Shown: one piece after another, positions 18,606 to 27,164 of the stretch
Position numbering within the stretch: the first letter of the stretch is position 1
Layout of the letters: the number at the start of each line of letters is the position of its first letter
NCBI RefSeq assembly: GCF_000281065.1
Contig: NZ_AKKK01000021.1
Span: 1 to 37,692, forward strand
Origin: Arthrobacter sp. M2012083
GTDB taxonomy: Bacteria; Actinomycetota; Actinomycetes; Actinomycetales; Micrococcaceae
Direction: 5' to 3'
Length of the DNA: 37,692 bases
Notes under the pieces: model-generated
Database searches by the model: none
Told to the model about the DNA's origin: nothing
The model's input: only the letters and a program-made list of their open reading frames with translations
Position numbers and translations under genes: made by a program

Positions 18606-19142
18606 TTAGCTGAATTCAGCGATGAGCTCGACTTCAACAGGAGAGTCGAGCGGCAAGACAGAGACGCCGACGGCCGAGCGTGCGTGCTTGCCGGCGTCGC
18701 CGAAGACCTGTCCGAGGAGTTCAGACGCACCGTTGATCACGCCGGGCTGACCGGTGAAGGTGGGCTCGGAGGATACGAAACCCACCACCTTGACGATGCG
18801 GGTGACGCGGTCAAGGTCGCCGATGACGCTCTTGACCGCAGCCAAGGCGTTGATGGCGCACAGGGCTGCGTAACGCTTGGCATCTTCCGGATCAACGGTG
18901 GGCTCGTCTGACGCGCCCAACTCGCCGAGGGACACCTTGCCCGTAGCTTCGAGTTTGCCGTTAATAAACGGCAGCTGTCCGGAGGTGTATACGTAGTTGC
19001 CGGAGACGATGGCCGGTACGTAATCGGCGACGGGCGCGGCGACCTCGGGGAGGGTTAATCCGAGCTCGGCCAGACGCTGCTCAACGGCAGACGTGGGGGC
19101 GCCGGATTCCGCGGCAGACGTGGCTTCTGCAGGGGTGGTCAT
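18606..19142 (-). CDS. RidA (YjgF/YER057c/UK114) family protein
   Basis: A 178-residue RidA-family protein. RidA enzymes hydrolyse reactive enamine and imine intermediates; this subfamily may differ. About 25 Ala/Ser/Thr-rich residues precede the conserved fold, recognisable from YVPAIVSGNYVYTSGQLPF and the C-terminal GKHARSAVGVSVLPLDSPVEVELIAEF, whose arginine corresponds to the substrate carboxylate ligand of the family. The ATG at 19142 follows GGGAGAAG and lies 2 bases after the DUF4177 stop. The gene is tied to the Crp/PonA neighbourhood in other actinobacteria too. Confidence 0.9.
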   Translation of the reverse strand: MTTPAEATSAAESGAPTSAVEQRLAELGLTLPEVAAPVADYVPAIVSGNYVYTSGQLPFINGKLEATGKVSLGELGASDEPTVDPEDAKRYAALCAINALAAVKSVIGDLDRVTRIVKVVGFVSSEPTFTGQPGVINGASELLGQVFGDAGKHARSAVGVSVLPLDSPVEVELIAEFS

Positions 19143-19144
19143 GA

Positions 19145-19300
19145 TTACTGCTTCTCCCTCTTCAGGTATGCAACAAGGCCTTTGCCATCGGGGCCACCGA
19201 CGACCTGGACGAGCTCCCAGCCGTCCTCGCCCCACTGGTCCAGGATCTGCTTCGTAGCGTGAATAATGAGCGGAATCGTGGCGTACTCCCATTTGGTCAT
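19145..19300 (-). CDS. Small DUF4177-type protein
   Basis: A 51-residue protein starting MTKWEYATIPLIIHATKQIL, with the DGWELVQVVGG motif typical of DUF4177, and ending in a basic YLKREKQ tail. Function unknown. It heads the operon with ridA and the Nudix gene. TAGGCT lies seven bases before the ATG, consistent with a leaderless transcript. A similar small gene precedes the RidA gene in Mycobacterium (Rv3678A). Confidence 0.85.
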   Translation of the reverse strand: MTKWEYATIPLIIHATKQILDQWGEDGWELVQVVGGPDGKGLVAYLKREKQ

Positions 19301-19337
19301 GACAGAAAGCCTAGCCCTTGCCGGTAAAGTGGAAAAC

Positions 19338-21632
19338 ATGGTGACTCGCAAGAACCCACTATTCGACACTGCCACCACCCTCGGAAAGATTCTAGGCTTC
19401 CTTGGTGTGAGCGCGATTTGTGGCGTCCTGGTGGCGGGCCTTTTGGTCCCCGCAGCCGCCGTTTCGGGCAGTGCCGCAAGTGGTTCAATTCAGTTCTTTG
19501 ACACTCTGCCGGCGGAACTCCAGGTGGATCCGCCCAGCCAGAACACCACGATCCTGGCGAAGGACGGTTCGCCGATCGCCTCGATCTACGCAGAGAACCG
19601 GACCAAGGTTCCGCTGGATCAAATGAGCCCGTTCATCAAGGACGCTGTCATCGCTATCGAGGACAGCCGTTTTTATGAGCACGGCGGCATTGACACCACC
19701 GGCATTATGCGAGCCATCGTCAGCACCGCCCGCGGCAACAAGCAGGGCGCGTCCACCATCACGCAGCAGTACGTGAACAACGTCATCAACGAGTCCCTGG
19801 TGGCGTCCGACCGCGAAGAAGACGTCAAGCTCAACGGTGGCGGTAAGGGCGTGGGCGACAAGCTTCGCGAAATGAAGCTTGCGATCGCCCTGGAGAAGAA
19901 GTTCTCCAAGGAGCAGATCCTTGAGGGTTACCTCAACATCGTCTTCTTCAACCGTGACGCCTACGGCATTGAGGCTGCCTCGAAGTTCTTCTTCAGCACC
20001 TCTGCCAAGGACCTGACGCTTCCGCAGGCTGCCCTCCTGGCCGGCCTGGTGAACAGCCCGTCGGCCTTCGATCCCATCGCCAACCCTGACAGCTCCAAGG
20101 TTCGCCGTGACCTGGTGCTCGCCTCCATGGTTAACCAGGGGAAGATCACTCAGGCACAGTACGAAGAAGCTGTCGCCACTCCGGTCACCACGCAGGTCAC
20201 CCCGGCTCGCCAGGGCTGCGCGTATGCCACCATGGCTCCGTACTTCTGTGACTACGTGCTCCACCTGCTCTTCAACAACCCGGCGTACGGTGACACCACG
20301 GAAGAGCGCGTCAAGCGCATTCAGCGTGGTGGCCTCACCATCCAGACCACCCTCGATCCCACCGCCCAGAACGTCGCACAGCAGCAGGTCGACGCAACGG
20401 CTGGCGCTAACCCGGACAAGTGGGGCGCGTCGATCGTCTCCGTCCAGCCGGGCACCGGCCAGATCGTGAGCATGGCCCAGAACACTGTTTGGCTGCCTCA
20501 AGAGGGCAAGTTCGATCAGACGCAAAATTTCAACGTGGATGTCCTGGACGCCAACGGCAACGACCTCAACGGCATCGGCGGATTCCAGCCCGGTTCAACG
20601 ATGAAGCCCTTTACGTTCGCCCAGTGGCTGAACGAGGGCAAGTCGATGGAAACGAACGTCAACGCGGCGGTTCGCAAGTATCCGCAGAACTTCCCTTGGA
20701 AGAATACGTGCCCCACACCGACCGATGGCTTCTATGATGGCAACGTGCAGGGCAGCTTCGACCTCCAAAATGCTGAACCACAGTACTACCGGAACATGAC
20801 GGTCCTCTGGGGCCTCAAGAACTCCATCAACACAGCCACGTTCGCTTCGGCGGCGCAGGTTGATCTCTGCGGCATCCAGGGCATCGTTGATGCCACAGGC
20901 ATCCACGGCGGCCTTCCGACACGCGACGACACGGGTAAAGTCACGGATCCAAACCCGAAGGTTCAGATGACTCGATTGTCCAACCTCATTGGTGCGACGC
21001 AGACCGCACCTCTGACCATGGCTTCGTCTTTCGCAACCTTCGCCGCTGACGGCAAGTACTGCGAACCAATTGCTATAACTTCGGTGAAAGACCAGTCCGG
21101 TGCCTCTTTGCCTGCCCAGTCTTCCAGTTGCAAGGATGCGGTAAAGCCTGAAGTAGCCCGCGGCGTCGCTTATGCCATGGGCAAGGTGCTGGATGAAGGC
21201 TCAGGCTCGTTGATCCGCCCGGCCCTGAACTCCAAGAACTTCCCGGTGGCCGCCAAGACCGGAACCAACGACACCAACGGCTCCACTTGGGTAGTCGGGT
21301 ACACCTCCGGCCTCGCGACTGCCTCATGGTTTGGTGATCCTCTGGATGACCAGTCCCGTCCCGGCCGTAATCTGACCATTAATGGCAAGTCCTACGATGC
21401 TATCGACGGCTACATGATTGCAGGTCCGCAGTTCACCAACTACATGCTGGCTGTGGCTCCGGCCTATGGGACCAATCCGTTCCCGGCTCCGCCGTCAAAC
21501 CTGACGGGAGCTCCTGCTCCGCAGCGTAACAACACCCCGTCCAAAAACACCCCGTCCACCGCGCCCAACCCGCCGTCCACTGGGAACGGCAACAACGGGA
21601 ACGGTAACAACGGCAACGGCAATAAGAACTGA
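19338..21632 (+). CDS. ponA: Class A penicillin-binding protein (PonA type)
   Basis: A 764-residue bifunctional peptidoglycan synthase. One membrane anchor (about 21-43) is followed by a GT51 glycosyltransferase with the catalytic glutamate E108 in EDSRFYEHGGID, then GASTITQQYVNN and KFSKEQILEGYLN. The transpeptidase has S420-T-M-K, S496-I-N and K640-T-G-T. The tail is low complexity, with NTPS and GNGNN repeats (DNA repeats at about 21589-21630). No PASTA domain is visible. I chose the ATG at 19338, preceded by TAAAGT and seven bases (leaderless signature). The upstream in-frame ATG would overlap the divergent DUF4177 gene. Position matches PonA2 (Rv3682) of M. tuberculosis. Confidence 0.94.
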   Translation: MVTRKNPLFDTATTLGKILGFLGVSAICGVLVAGLLVPAAAVSGSAASGSIQFFDTLPAELQVDPPSQNTTILAKDGSPIASIYAENRTKVPLDQMSPFIKDAVIAIEDSRFYEHGGIDTTGIMRAIVSTARGNKQGASTITQQYVNNVINESLVASDREEDVKLNGGGKGVGDKLREMKLAIALEKKFSKEQILEGYLNIVFFNRDAYGIEAASKFFFSTSAKDLTLPQAALLAGLVNSPSAFDPIANPDSSKVRRDLVLASMVNQGKITQAQYEEAVATPVTTQVTPARQGCAYATMAPYFCDYVLHLLFNNPAYGDTTEERVKRIQRGGLTIQTTLDPTAQNVAQQQVDATAGANPDKWGASIVSVQPGTGQIVSMAQNTVWLPQEGKFDQTQNFNVDVLDANGNDLNGIGGFQPGSTMKPFTFAQWLNEGKSMETNVNAAVRKYPQNFPWKNTCPTPTDGFYDGNVQGSFDLQNAEPQYYRNMTVLWGLKNSINTATFASAAQVDLCGIQGIVDATGIHGGLPTRDDTGKVTDPNPKVQMTRLSNLIGATQTAPLTMASSFATFAADGKYCEPIAITSVKDQSGASLPAQSSSCKDAVKPEVARGVAYAMGKVLDEGSGSLIRPALNSKNFPVAAKTGTNDTNGSTWVVGYTSGLATASWFGDPLDDQSRPGRNLTINGKSYDAIDGYMIAGPQFTNYMLAVAPAYGTNPFPAPPSNLTGAPAPQRNNTPSKNTPSTAPNPPSTGNGNNGNGNNGNGNKN

Positions 21633-21634
21633 CC

Positions 21635-22582
21635 ATGTCGTTTAGTGATTCATTGGCAAACCGCGTCCGCACTATCGGGCGCGGTTTCGCCGTCACTGCT
21701 GCCGTCGGTGCGGCAGCAGGCGCAGCGGCCGCCGCATACGGGTGGTGGGAAAAGGACCAGTTCGAGGTCCGCCACGAAACCTTGCCCATTCTCCCTGCCG
21801 GTTCAGCCCCGCTCAGCGTCCTGCACCTAAGCGACATCCACTTCGTACCGGGCCAGGACAAGAAGACGCAGTGGCTGCAATCGCTGGCGGACCTCAAGCC
21901 TGACCTCGTGGTCAACACGGGCGACAATCTCAGCCACACCAAGGCCGTCGATCCCCTGATCCAGGCACTGCGCCCGCTGCTGGAGTTCCCGGGCGTCTTC
22001 GTTCCGGGTTCCAACGATTACTACGCCCCGCGGATCAAGAACCCGGTGGGCTACTTCCGTGGTCCTTCCCGGATGCGGACCGACCCCATTGCCTTGGACT
22101 GGCCGAAGCTTCGTTCGGCCTTCGGCATGGGAGGTTGGATCGACCTCACCAACCGCGCCCAGTCAGTGGTGCTGAACGGCCTGCGCTTCGACTTCTCTGG
22201 CGTGGACGATCCCCACCTGAACCGCGAACGCTATGCCGGCTGGCCCCGTGGAACGGTCAACCAGGATGCCCGCCCGCACCTGAAGGTGGCAGTCATCCAC
22301 GCTCCGTACCAGCGCGTGCTGGACCACTTCACCGAAGCCGGATCGGACCTGATCCTCGCCGGCCACACGCACGGCGGCCAAATCTGCATCCCTGGTTACG
22401 GCGCACTCGTCGCCAACTGCGATCTCCCCAACTGGCGCGCCAAGGGCCTCCACGACTGGGAAAGCGACAGCTTCACGACGCCGGTCAACGTCTCCGGCGG
22501 CATCGGGACATCGCGCTTCGCTCCAGTCCGCATCGCCTGCCGCCCGGAAGCAGTGCTGCTGACGCTCACGCCCCGCAGCTAG
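21635..22582 (+). CDS. Membrane-anchored metallophosphoesterase
   Basis: A 315-residue calcineurin-like phosphoesterase. An N-terminal Ala-rich hydrophobic stretch (about 17-37) probably anchors it to the membrane. Metal-ligand motifs follow: LSDIHF (D67, H69), TGDN (D97), GSND (a variant of GNHD, N127), VIHAPYQ and AGHTHGGQ. It begins 2 bases after the ponA stop, so the two are cotranscribed. The orthologous pair Rv3682-Rv3683 has the same order. The substrate is unknown; a cell-wall or lipid phosphate ester is a reasonable guess. Confidence 0.9.
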   Translation: MSFSDSLANRVRTIGRGFAVTAAVGAAAGAAAAAYGWWEKDQFEVRHETLPILPAGSAPLSVLHLSDIHFVPGQDKKTQWLQSLADLKPDLVVNTGDNLSHTKAVDPLIQALRPLLEFPGVFVPGSNDYYAPRIKNPVGYFRGPSRMRTDPIALDWPKLRSAFGMGGWIDLTNRAQSVVLNGLRFDFSGVDDPHLNRERYAGWPRGTVNQDARPHLKVAVIHAPYQRVLDHFTEAGSDLILAGHTHGGQICIPGYGALVANCDLPNWRAKGLHDWESDSFTTPVNVSGGIGTSRFAPVRIACRPEAVLLTLTPRS

Positions 22583-22664
22583 AATCCGTCCACCAGCTAG
22601 AACCTGAGGGATCATTACGATCTTCAATAACTGGGTCAAACATTTCACCTCAGGTGCGTGGTCC

Positions 22665-22680
22665 TGTGAATCGAATCACG
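22665..22680. promoter_or_regulatory. Crp/GlxR-type box upstream of the ABC exporter pair
   Basis: TGTGA, six bases, TCACG: nine of ten consensus positions. It lies just upstream of a possible -10 element TAGGGT (22689-22694), so binding could control the exporter operon. Confidence 0.55.
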
Positions 22681-22691
22681 CCATGGCATAG

Positions 22692-22714
22692 GGTAGTTGC
22701 TACGGGAAACTACC
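22692..22714. promoter_or_regulatory. Inverted repeat in the exporter promoter region
   Basis: GGTAGTT (22692-22698) and AACTACC (22708-22714) form a perfect 7-base inverted repeat about 40 bases before the exporter start. It could be an operator for a local repressor or a leader hairpin. A longer-spaced ACCTGAGG/CCTCAGGT pair lies at 22602-22655. Confidence 0.4.
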
Positions 22715-22752
22715 TCCGCACCATCTGAAGATCCAGCTGTTGAGAAGCGGGC

Positions 22753-24552
22753 ATGTCCAAGCAAACGTCATTCTTCACCTCCGTCGGCCGCCTGTACCCT
22801 CACGTGCGGCCCATCCTCCCCCGACTATTCATGGGCCTGATCTGCGCCCTCTTGGCCAGCATCGTCGCGCTGACCATCCCGCAAGTCCTGCGGGTTCTTG
22901 TCAACAACTCTTTGCAGCCCGGCGGTTCCACGGACGCCGTCTGGATTGCCGCCGTCGTGATTCTTGCTTTGGGTATCGCGGAAGCCGGGCTGGTGGCCTT
23001 GCGCAGGCAGTTCGTCATCAACCCCGCCACCACGGTGGAAACCCGGATGCGCGTGACCCTATACGGTCACCTGCAACAGCTGACGGTGGCTTTCCATGAC
23101 CGTTGGGGCTCGGGCCAACTGCTCTCCCGCGCCATGACGGACCTGAGCTTCCTGCGCCGCTGGATGGCGTTCGGCGCGATCATGTTGGTGGTCACTACAC
23201 TGACGGTGATCATCGGCGTCGGCGTGATGTTCTCCATGAGCTGGCAGCTGGCGCTGATCTTCCTGTGCGCGGCAGTGCCGATCATGATCAACTCTTTCCG
23301 CTTCCGCCGCCGCTTCAGCTTGGTCACCCGCCTCAGCCAGGACCAAGCGGGCGATCTTGCTACCACTGTGGAAGAGTCCGTCCACGGCATCCGCGTCCTG
23401 AAGGCTTTTGGCCGCAGCCGCGAAGCGCTGGAGAACTTCAACGGCCAGGCAGAAGAGCTGCGCCAGACCGAGATCGCCAAGGCCAAGCAGCAAGCCGGCT
23501 TCACGCTGGTGGTCACGCTGCTGCCGGAGTTGGCGCTGGGCGTCGGACTGGTCGTGGGCATCATGCTCGCGGCCAGCGGCCAGCTGAGCATCGGCTCGCT
23601 GGTCGCCTTCTTTGCCACAGCAGCGGTGGTGGCCACTCCCGTGGAGTTCTCCGGGATGCTCCTGGCCATGGCCCTGACCGCCAAAACCGCGCTGGATCGC
23701 CATTTTGAGGTGATGGACACGGAAAACACCATCACCTCCCCGGACCAGGCCACGGTTCCGGAAACCGTGAAGGGCGCCCTGCGCTTTGAGCACGCAGGTT
23801 TCGGGTTCGACGACGGCGGCACCCTCCTGCACGACGTCACCCTGGATATACGCCCCGGGGAAACAATGGCACTTGTAGGCATCACGGGTAGCGGCAAGAG
23901 CGCCCTGCTCCAGCTGGTCCCCCGCCTCTATGACGTCACCGAGGGCGCCGTGACCATCGACGGTGTGGACGTTCGTGACTACGACATCGACGAACTCCGC
24001 AAGATCGTTGCCGTGGCGTTCGAGGACACAACATTGTTCTCCAGTTCGGTGCGGGACAACGTCTTGCTCGGAGCTCCGCATCCCGGCGACGCTGCCCTGG
24101 ACGAGGCCTTGGACGTGGCACAGGCACAGTTCGCGTACTCGCTGCCGGACGGCGTCGACACGCTTATCGGCGAGGAAGGGCTGAGCCTGTCCGGTGGCCA
24201 GCGGCAACGCATCGCCTTGGCCCGCGCGATCGCCGCCAAGCCCAAGGTTCTGGTCCTGGACGATCCCCTGTCCGCCCTCGACGTGAATACCGAGGAACGT
24301 GTGGAAGCCCGTTTGCGCGAGGTCCTGCGCGAGACTACCACCCTGATCGTCGCGCACCGCCCGTCCACCGTGGCCTTGGCGGACCGGGTGGCTCTGCTCG
24401 AAAACGGGACCATCACCGCCGTCGGGACCCATACGGAACTGCTGGCCGAGAATGATCACTACCGCTACGTCATCGCCAGCCTGGACGCCGGTCCGAAGGA
24501 CCTGGACACGGAACTGGATGAGCTCGAAGAAGCTGAGGAGGCCCGCCGGTGA
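22753..24552 (+). CDS. ABC exporter half, degenerate-site subunit
   Basis: A 599-residue fusion of a six-helix exporter membrane domain (about 20-310) and an ATPase domain (about 340-580). Walker A is GITGSGKS (about 376-383) and the signature is a canonical LSGGQ (479-483). The Walker B catalytic glutamate is replaced by aspartate (VLVLDDP, D504). With the next gene it forms a heterodimer of the BmrCD/TM287-288 kind, in which this subunit supplies the intact signature to the active site and the weak Walker B to the silent site. It overlaps the partner by 4 bases. Such transporters usually export drugs, lipids or peptides. Confidence 0.93.
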   Translation: MSKQTSFFTSVGRLYPHVRPILPRLFMGLICALLASIVALTIPQVLRVLVNNSLQPGGSTDAVWIAAVVILALGIAEAGLVALRRQFVINPATTVETRMRVTLYGHLQQLTVAFHDRWGSGQLLSRAMTDLSFLRRWMAFGAIMLVVTTLTVIIGVGVMFSMSWQLALIFLCAAVPIMINSFRFRRRFSLVTRLSQDQAGDLATTVEESVHGIRVLKAFGRSREALENFNGQAEELRQTEIAKAKQQAGFTLVVTLLPELALGVGLVVGIMLAASGQLSIGSLVAFFATAAVVATPVEFSGMLLAMALTAKTALDRHFEVMDTENTITSPDQATVPETVKGALRFEHAGFGFDDGGTLLHDVTLDIRPGETMALVGITGSGKSALLQLVPRLYDVTEGAVTIDGVDVRDYDIDELRKIVAVAFEDTTLFSSSVRDNVLLGAPHPGDAALDEALDVAQAQFAYSLPDGVDTLIGEEGLSLSGGQRQRIALARAIAAKPKVLVLDDPLSALDVNTEERVEARLREVLRETTTLIVAHRPSTVALADRVALLENGTITAVGTHTELLAENDHYRYVIASLDAGPKDLDTELDELEEAEEARR

Positions 24553-26381
24553 GTGCCGGAACGTTTGGAACCGCCAACGAGGACAACACTCTCCTCACCA
24601 AGGCAGACAGCAAAGCCGTACGACGCCGGTCGCTCACCCTGCTTGCCTCGCTCATCCGCCCGGTGCGCTTGCGTTTCTGGCTGACGATCGTGATGGTGGT
24701 GGTCTCGCAGCTCACCCGTGTTGCAGGACCTGCGTTGATCGCCTTCGGCATCGACAACGCTCTTCCTGCACTGCAGGCCGGCGACAACGGGCCCTTGGTC
24801 CTGGCCGGCTCCCTCTACTTGGCGGCTGCGATTGCCACGGCTGGAATGACTGCGCTGTACGTGACCTCCACTGCCCGGTTGAGCCAGGCCATGCTGTTGG
24901 ATCTGCGCCTTCGGGTCTTCCGGCACACCCAGCGGTTGAGCCTTGAGTTCCACGAGAAGTACACCTCCGGCCGCATCATCGCCCGGCAGACATCGGACCT
25001 CGAAGCGCTCCGGGAACTCTTGGATTCCGGAGTGAGTTCCCTGGCGTCGGGCATGCTGTTCATGGTGTTCACAGCTGTGACTGTTTTTGCCTTGGATTGG
25101 CAAAGCGGATTGATCGTGCTCGCGGCCGGCGTCCCCATGTTCTTCCTTGCGCGTTGGTACCAGAAGCATTCGCAGATCGCCTTCCGTGAATCCCGCGTGG
25201 TGTCTGCCCGGCTGATCGTCCACTTCGTGGAGACGATGACCGGGATCCGTGCCGTGAAGGCCTTCCGCAAGGAGCGCGAGAATGCCTCCCGGTACGGCGA
25301 ACTGGCCGAGGACTACCGCAAGAACACCGTCCGCTCCATCAACTTGAACGGCATTTTCCAGCCTGGTTTGGTGCTGATCGGCAATGTTTGTGTGGCCGTG
25401 GTTCTGCTGTTCGGCGGCTTCCGGGTGCTGAGTGGGGACCTTGCTGTTGGCGTCCTGCTGGCATTGATCCTGTCCACCAAACGCTTCTTCCAGCCCGTGG
25501 ACCAGATGGCGATGTTCTACAACTCCTTCCAAAGCGCCCAGGCTGCCCTGGAAAAGGTGTCCGGGCTCCTCGAAGAAGTGCCCACCGTCCGTCCGCCCAA
25601 GAACCCGGTACCGCTAAAGACTTCACGGGGCGAGATCGACTTCAAGGGTGTGGAGTTCGGCTACAGCGACGGCAAGATTGTCGTCCCAAAGCTTGACCTT
25701 CACATTCCGGCTGGCCAGACGGTTGCCCTGGTAGGCCAGACGGGTGCGGGAAAGTCGACGTTGGCCAAGCTCGTGGCACGCTTCTACGACGTCACTTCCG
25801 GGGCGATCACCCTTGACGGCGTCGATCTCCGTGACCTGTCCACCACAGACCTCCGCCGCGCCGTGGTCATGGTGACGCAGGAGGCGTTCCTGTTCAGCGG
25901 CTCCGTGGCGGACAACATCGCGCTGGGACGGCCCGAAGCGTCCCGTAAAGAGATCGAATCCGCAGCTGCGGCGGTGGGTGCCCACGAGTTCATCATGAGT
26001 CTCCCCGAGGGATACGACACGGACGTCAACAAGCGAGGTGGCAGGGTGTCTTCCGGTCAACGCCAGCTCATCGGCTTTGCCCGAGCGTTCCTGGCTGCAC
26101 CGGCCGTGCTGATTCTGGACGAAGCGACCTCCTCCTTGGACGTTCCTTCTGAACGTATGGTTCAGCAAGGATTGTCCAAGCTGTTGGAGGGGGTGGCCGG
26201 TGGCCGGGGAGCCCGGACGGCCATCATCATTGCTCACCGCCTCTCAACTGTGGAGACGGCTGACAGGGTTCTGGTGGTCCACGACGGATGCATTGTGGAG
26301 GACGGGACGCCGGCCGAGTTGATCAGCGGCGGCGGACGGTTTGCCCAACTGCACGGGGCTTGGCGCGACTCCTTGGTCTAG
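24549..26381 (+). CDS. ABC exporter half, catalytic-site subunit
   Basis: A 610-residue partner of the preceding gene. It starts at a GTG overlapping the upstream stop (GTGA), so translation is coupled. A membrane domain (about 35-340) precedes the ATPase domain, with Walker A GQTGAGKS (K402), a Walker B with the catalytic glutamate ([12 protein letters not shown]525) and the switch histidine in IIIAHRLST. The signature is altered to VSSGQ (about 500-504) instead of LSGGQ. The defects of the two subunits are complementary. The substrate is unknown. Confidence 0.93.
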   Translation: MSAGTFGTANEDNTLLTKADSKAVRRRSLTLLASLIRPVRLRFWLTIVMVVVSQLTRVAGPALIAFGIDNALPALQAGDNGPLVLAGSLYLAAAIATAGMTALYVTSTARLSQAMLLDLRLRVFRHTQRLSLEFHEKYTSGRIIARQTSDLEALRELLDSGVSSLASGMLFMVFTAVTVFALDWQSGLIVLAAGVPMFFLARWYQKHSQIAFRESRVVSARLIVHFVETMTGIRAVKAFRKERENASRYGELAEDYRKNTVRSINLNGIFQPGLVLIGNVCVAVVLLFGGFRVLSGDLAVGVLLALILSTKRFFQPVDQMAMFYNSFQSAQAALEKVSGLLEEVPTVRPPKNPVPLKTSRGEIDFKGVEFGYSDGKIVVPKLDLHIPAGQTVALVGQTGAGKSTLAKLVARFYDVTSGAITLDGVDLRDLSTTDLRRAVVMVTQEAFLFSGSVADNIALGRPEASRKEIESAAAAVGAHEFIMSLPEGYDTDVNKRGGRVSSGQRQLIGFARAFLAAPAVLILDEATSSLDVPSERMVQQGLSKLLEGVAGGRGARTAIIIAHRLSTVETADRVLVVHDGCIVEDGTPAELISGGGRFAQLHGAWRDSLV

Positions 26382-26448
26382 CCCTTGCCGCGGGCAGGCG
26401 TGACCAGCGACACCCCATCCTCGATTTCGCATCACGGGACGTTTCGGC

Positions 26449-26454
26449 TATTCT
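26449..26454 (+). promoter_or_regulatory. Possible -10 element of the tRNA-Pro gene
   Basis: TATTCT at 26449-26454, about 25 bases before the mature tRNA start. No clear -35 element is seen. Confidence 0.35.
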
Positions 26455-26478
26455 TGAACAGTTGCTTTCGCAGCGGAT

Positions 26479-26555
<77 letters not shown>

Positions 26556-26563
26556 CACACGAG

Positions 26564-26592
26564 AATGGCGTCGAGAAATCGGCGCCATTTTT
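26564..26592 (+). terminator. Intrinsic terminator after tRNA-Pro
   Basis: AATGGCG (26564-26570) pairs with CGCCATT (26583-26589), followed by a run of Ts. Confidence 0.8.
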
Positions 26593-26673
26593 GCTTTCCC
26601 GATTGTTGCCTGGTGAAACCCCATGTGCCGCCAAAGCCGCGGACATTCGTTCACGCTACGCATCCTCGTACAC

Positions 26674-26731
26674 GACACGCGTATCTGGGTGTCACTGGTC
26701 CGCATCTGACTCGTGGACGAATATGCGTGTC
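26674..26731. repeat. Long inverted repeat in a gene-free stretch
   Basis: GACACGCGTAT (26674-26684) pairs with ATATGCGTGTC (26721-26731) with one mismatch, which is a wobble in RNA. The loop holds a second GTCC/GGAC stem (26698-26701 with 26715-26718). It lies between the tRNA terminator and the propeptide terminator. No coding frame covers it convincingly. It may be a structured RNA, part of an unseen transcript, or a binding site. Confidence 0.5.
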
Positions 26732-26758
26732 ACCCGCGCACCCCACAAAAAGGCAAAA

Positions 26759-26796
26759 AAACCCCCGAAGCATCGCTCGTCACGCTCCGGGGGTTT
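26759..26796 (-). terminator. Intrinsic terminator of the propeptide gene
   Basis: AAACCCCCG (26759-26767) pairs with CGGGGGTTT (26788-26796). On the minus strand it is followed by seven Ts (complement of 26754-26760), and it lies 17 bases after the propeptide stop codon. This is one of the best T-run terminators in the window, which supports a real leftward transcript. Confidence 0.85.
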
Positions 26797-26812
26797 CTTT
26801 ACTACAATTGTT

Positions 26813-27037
26813 TTACATAGGGTCAGGCCAGTTACCGATGGACATCGTGGTGACTGTCGTTTCGGTCGTGTCCTTCTTGGGTGTTGTGGTGGTGGACCGC
26901 ATGGGGTCCGGCCAGTTACCAATGGCGCTTACTGTGCTGGTATCTGCTGCAGGAGCAGCGGAGACAACCCCGGGAGCCGCAACCGCGAACGTCAGTGCGC
27001 CCGCCACGGCCACTGAAGCGATGATTTTCTTGAACAT
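26813..27037 (-). CDS. Secreted 74-residue propeptide with duplicated IGNWPDPM (putative signalling peptide precursor)
   Basis: A Sec signal peptide (MFKKII, hydrophobic core 5-25, probable cleavage after VSA-27 or APA-30) is followed by a 44-47-residue mature part rich in Thr, Ser and Lys. The octapeptide IGNWPDPM occurs at residues 39-46 (followed by Arg47) and again at 67-74, ending exactly at the stop codon. The two copies are joined by a polar, repeat-poor linker (STTTTPKKDTTETTVTTMS). I chose the ATG at 27037, preceded by GGGGT; an in-frame TTG (27052) only adds five residues. Divergent from a HTH-TPR regulator, with its own promoter and terminator, it looks like a precursor processed to a short pheromone. 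The family is not one I recognise, so function is inferred. An alternative is a surface-exposed or cell-wall-binding peptide. Confidence 0.85.
   Translation of the reverse strand: MFKKIIASVAVAGALTFAVAAPGVVSAAPAADTSTVSAIGNWPDPMRSTTTTPKKDTTETTVTTMSIGNWPDPM
26816..26839 (-). repeat. IGNWPDPM coding repeat, C-terminal copy
   Basis: Eight codons immediately before the stop. The copy at 26900-26923 encodes the same residues. The two differ at three bases, all synonymous third positions (ATC/ATT, CCT/CCG, CCT/CCC). Confidence 0.9.
26900..26923 (-). repeat. IGNWPDPM coding repeat, internal copy
   Basis: Eight codons, 28 codons upstream of the C-terminal copy. It is followed by an arginine codon, so release with the same C terminus would need cleavage between Met46 and Arg47. 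Confidence 0.9.
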
Positions 27038-27097
27038 GATGTAGTACCCCAATGCGAGTCGGATTCGTTACGGAAATTGCACGGTCCCTGTTGACAT

Positions 27098-27111
27098 ACA
27101 TTGTAAAATGT
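27098..27111. promoter_or_regulatory. Palindrome overlapping both divergent promoters (putative regulator operator)
   Basis: ACATT-GTAA-AATGT is a perfect 5-4-5 inverted repeat. It contains the leftward -10 of the propeptide gene (TACAAT, complement of 27100-27105) and TAAAAT (27104-27109), a possible rightward -10 for the regulator. TTGACA (27091-27096) and its inverted match TGTCAA (27125-27130) flank it. Confidence 0.55.
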
Positions 27112-27130
27112 TTTCCACAGAGACTGTCAA
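27100..27130 (-). promoter_or_regulatory. Putative promoter of the propeptide gene
   Basis: On the minus strand, TTGACA (complement of 27125-27130) and TACAAT (complement of 27100-27105) are separated by 19 bases, one or two more than ideal. Both hexamers are close to consensus. The start would lie near 27093, giving a leader of about 55 bases. Confidence 0.55.
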
Positions 27131-27164
27131 GGTTTTGGTCAAAAGACACCTGTAGGAGGGACCC

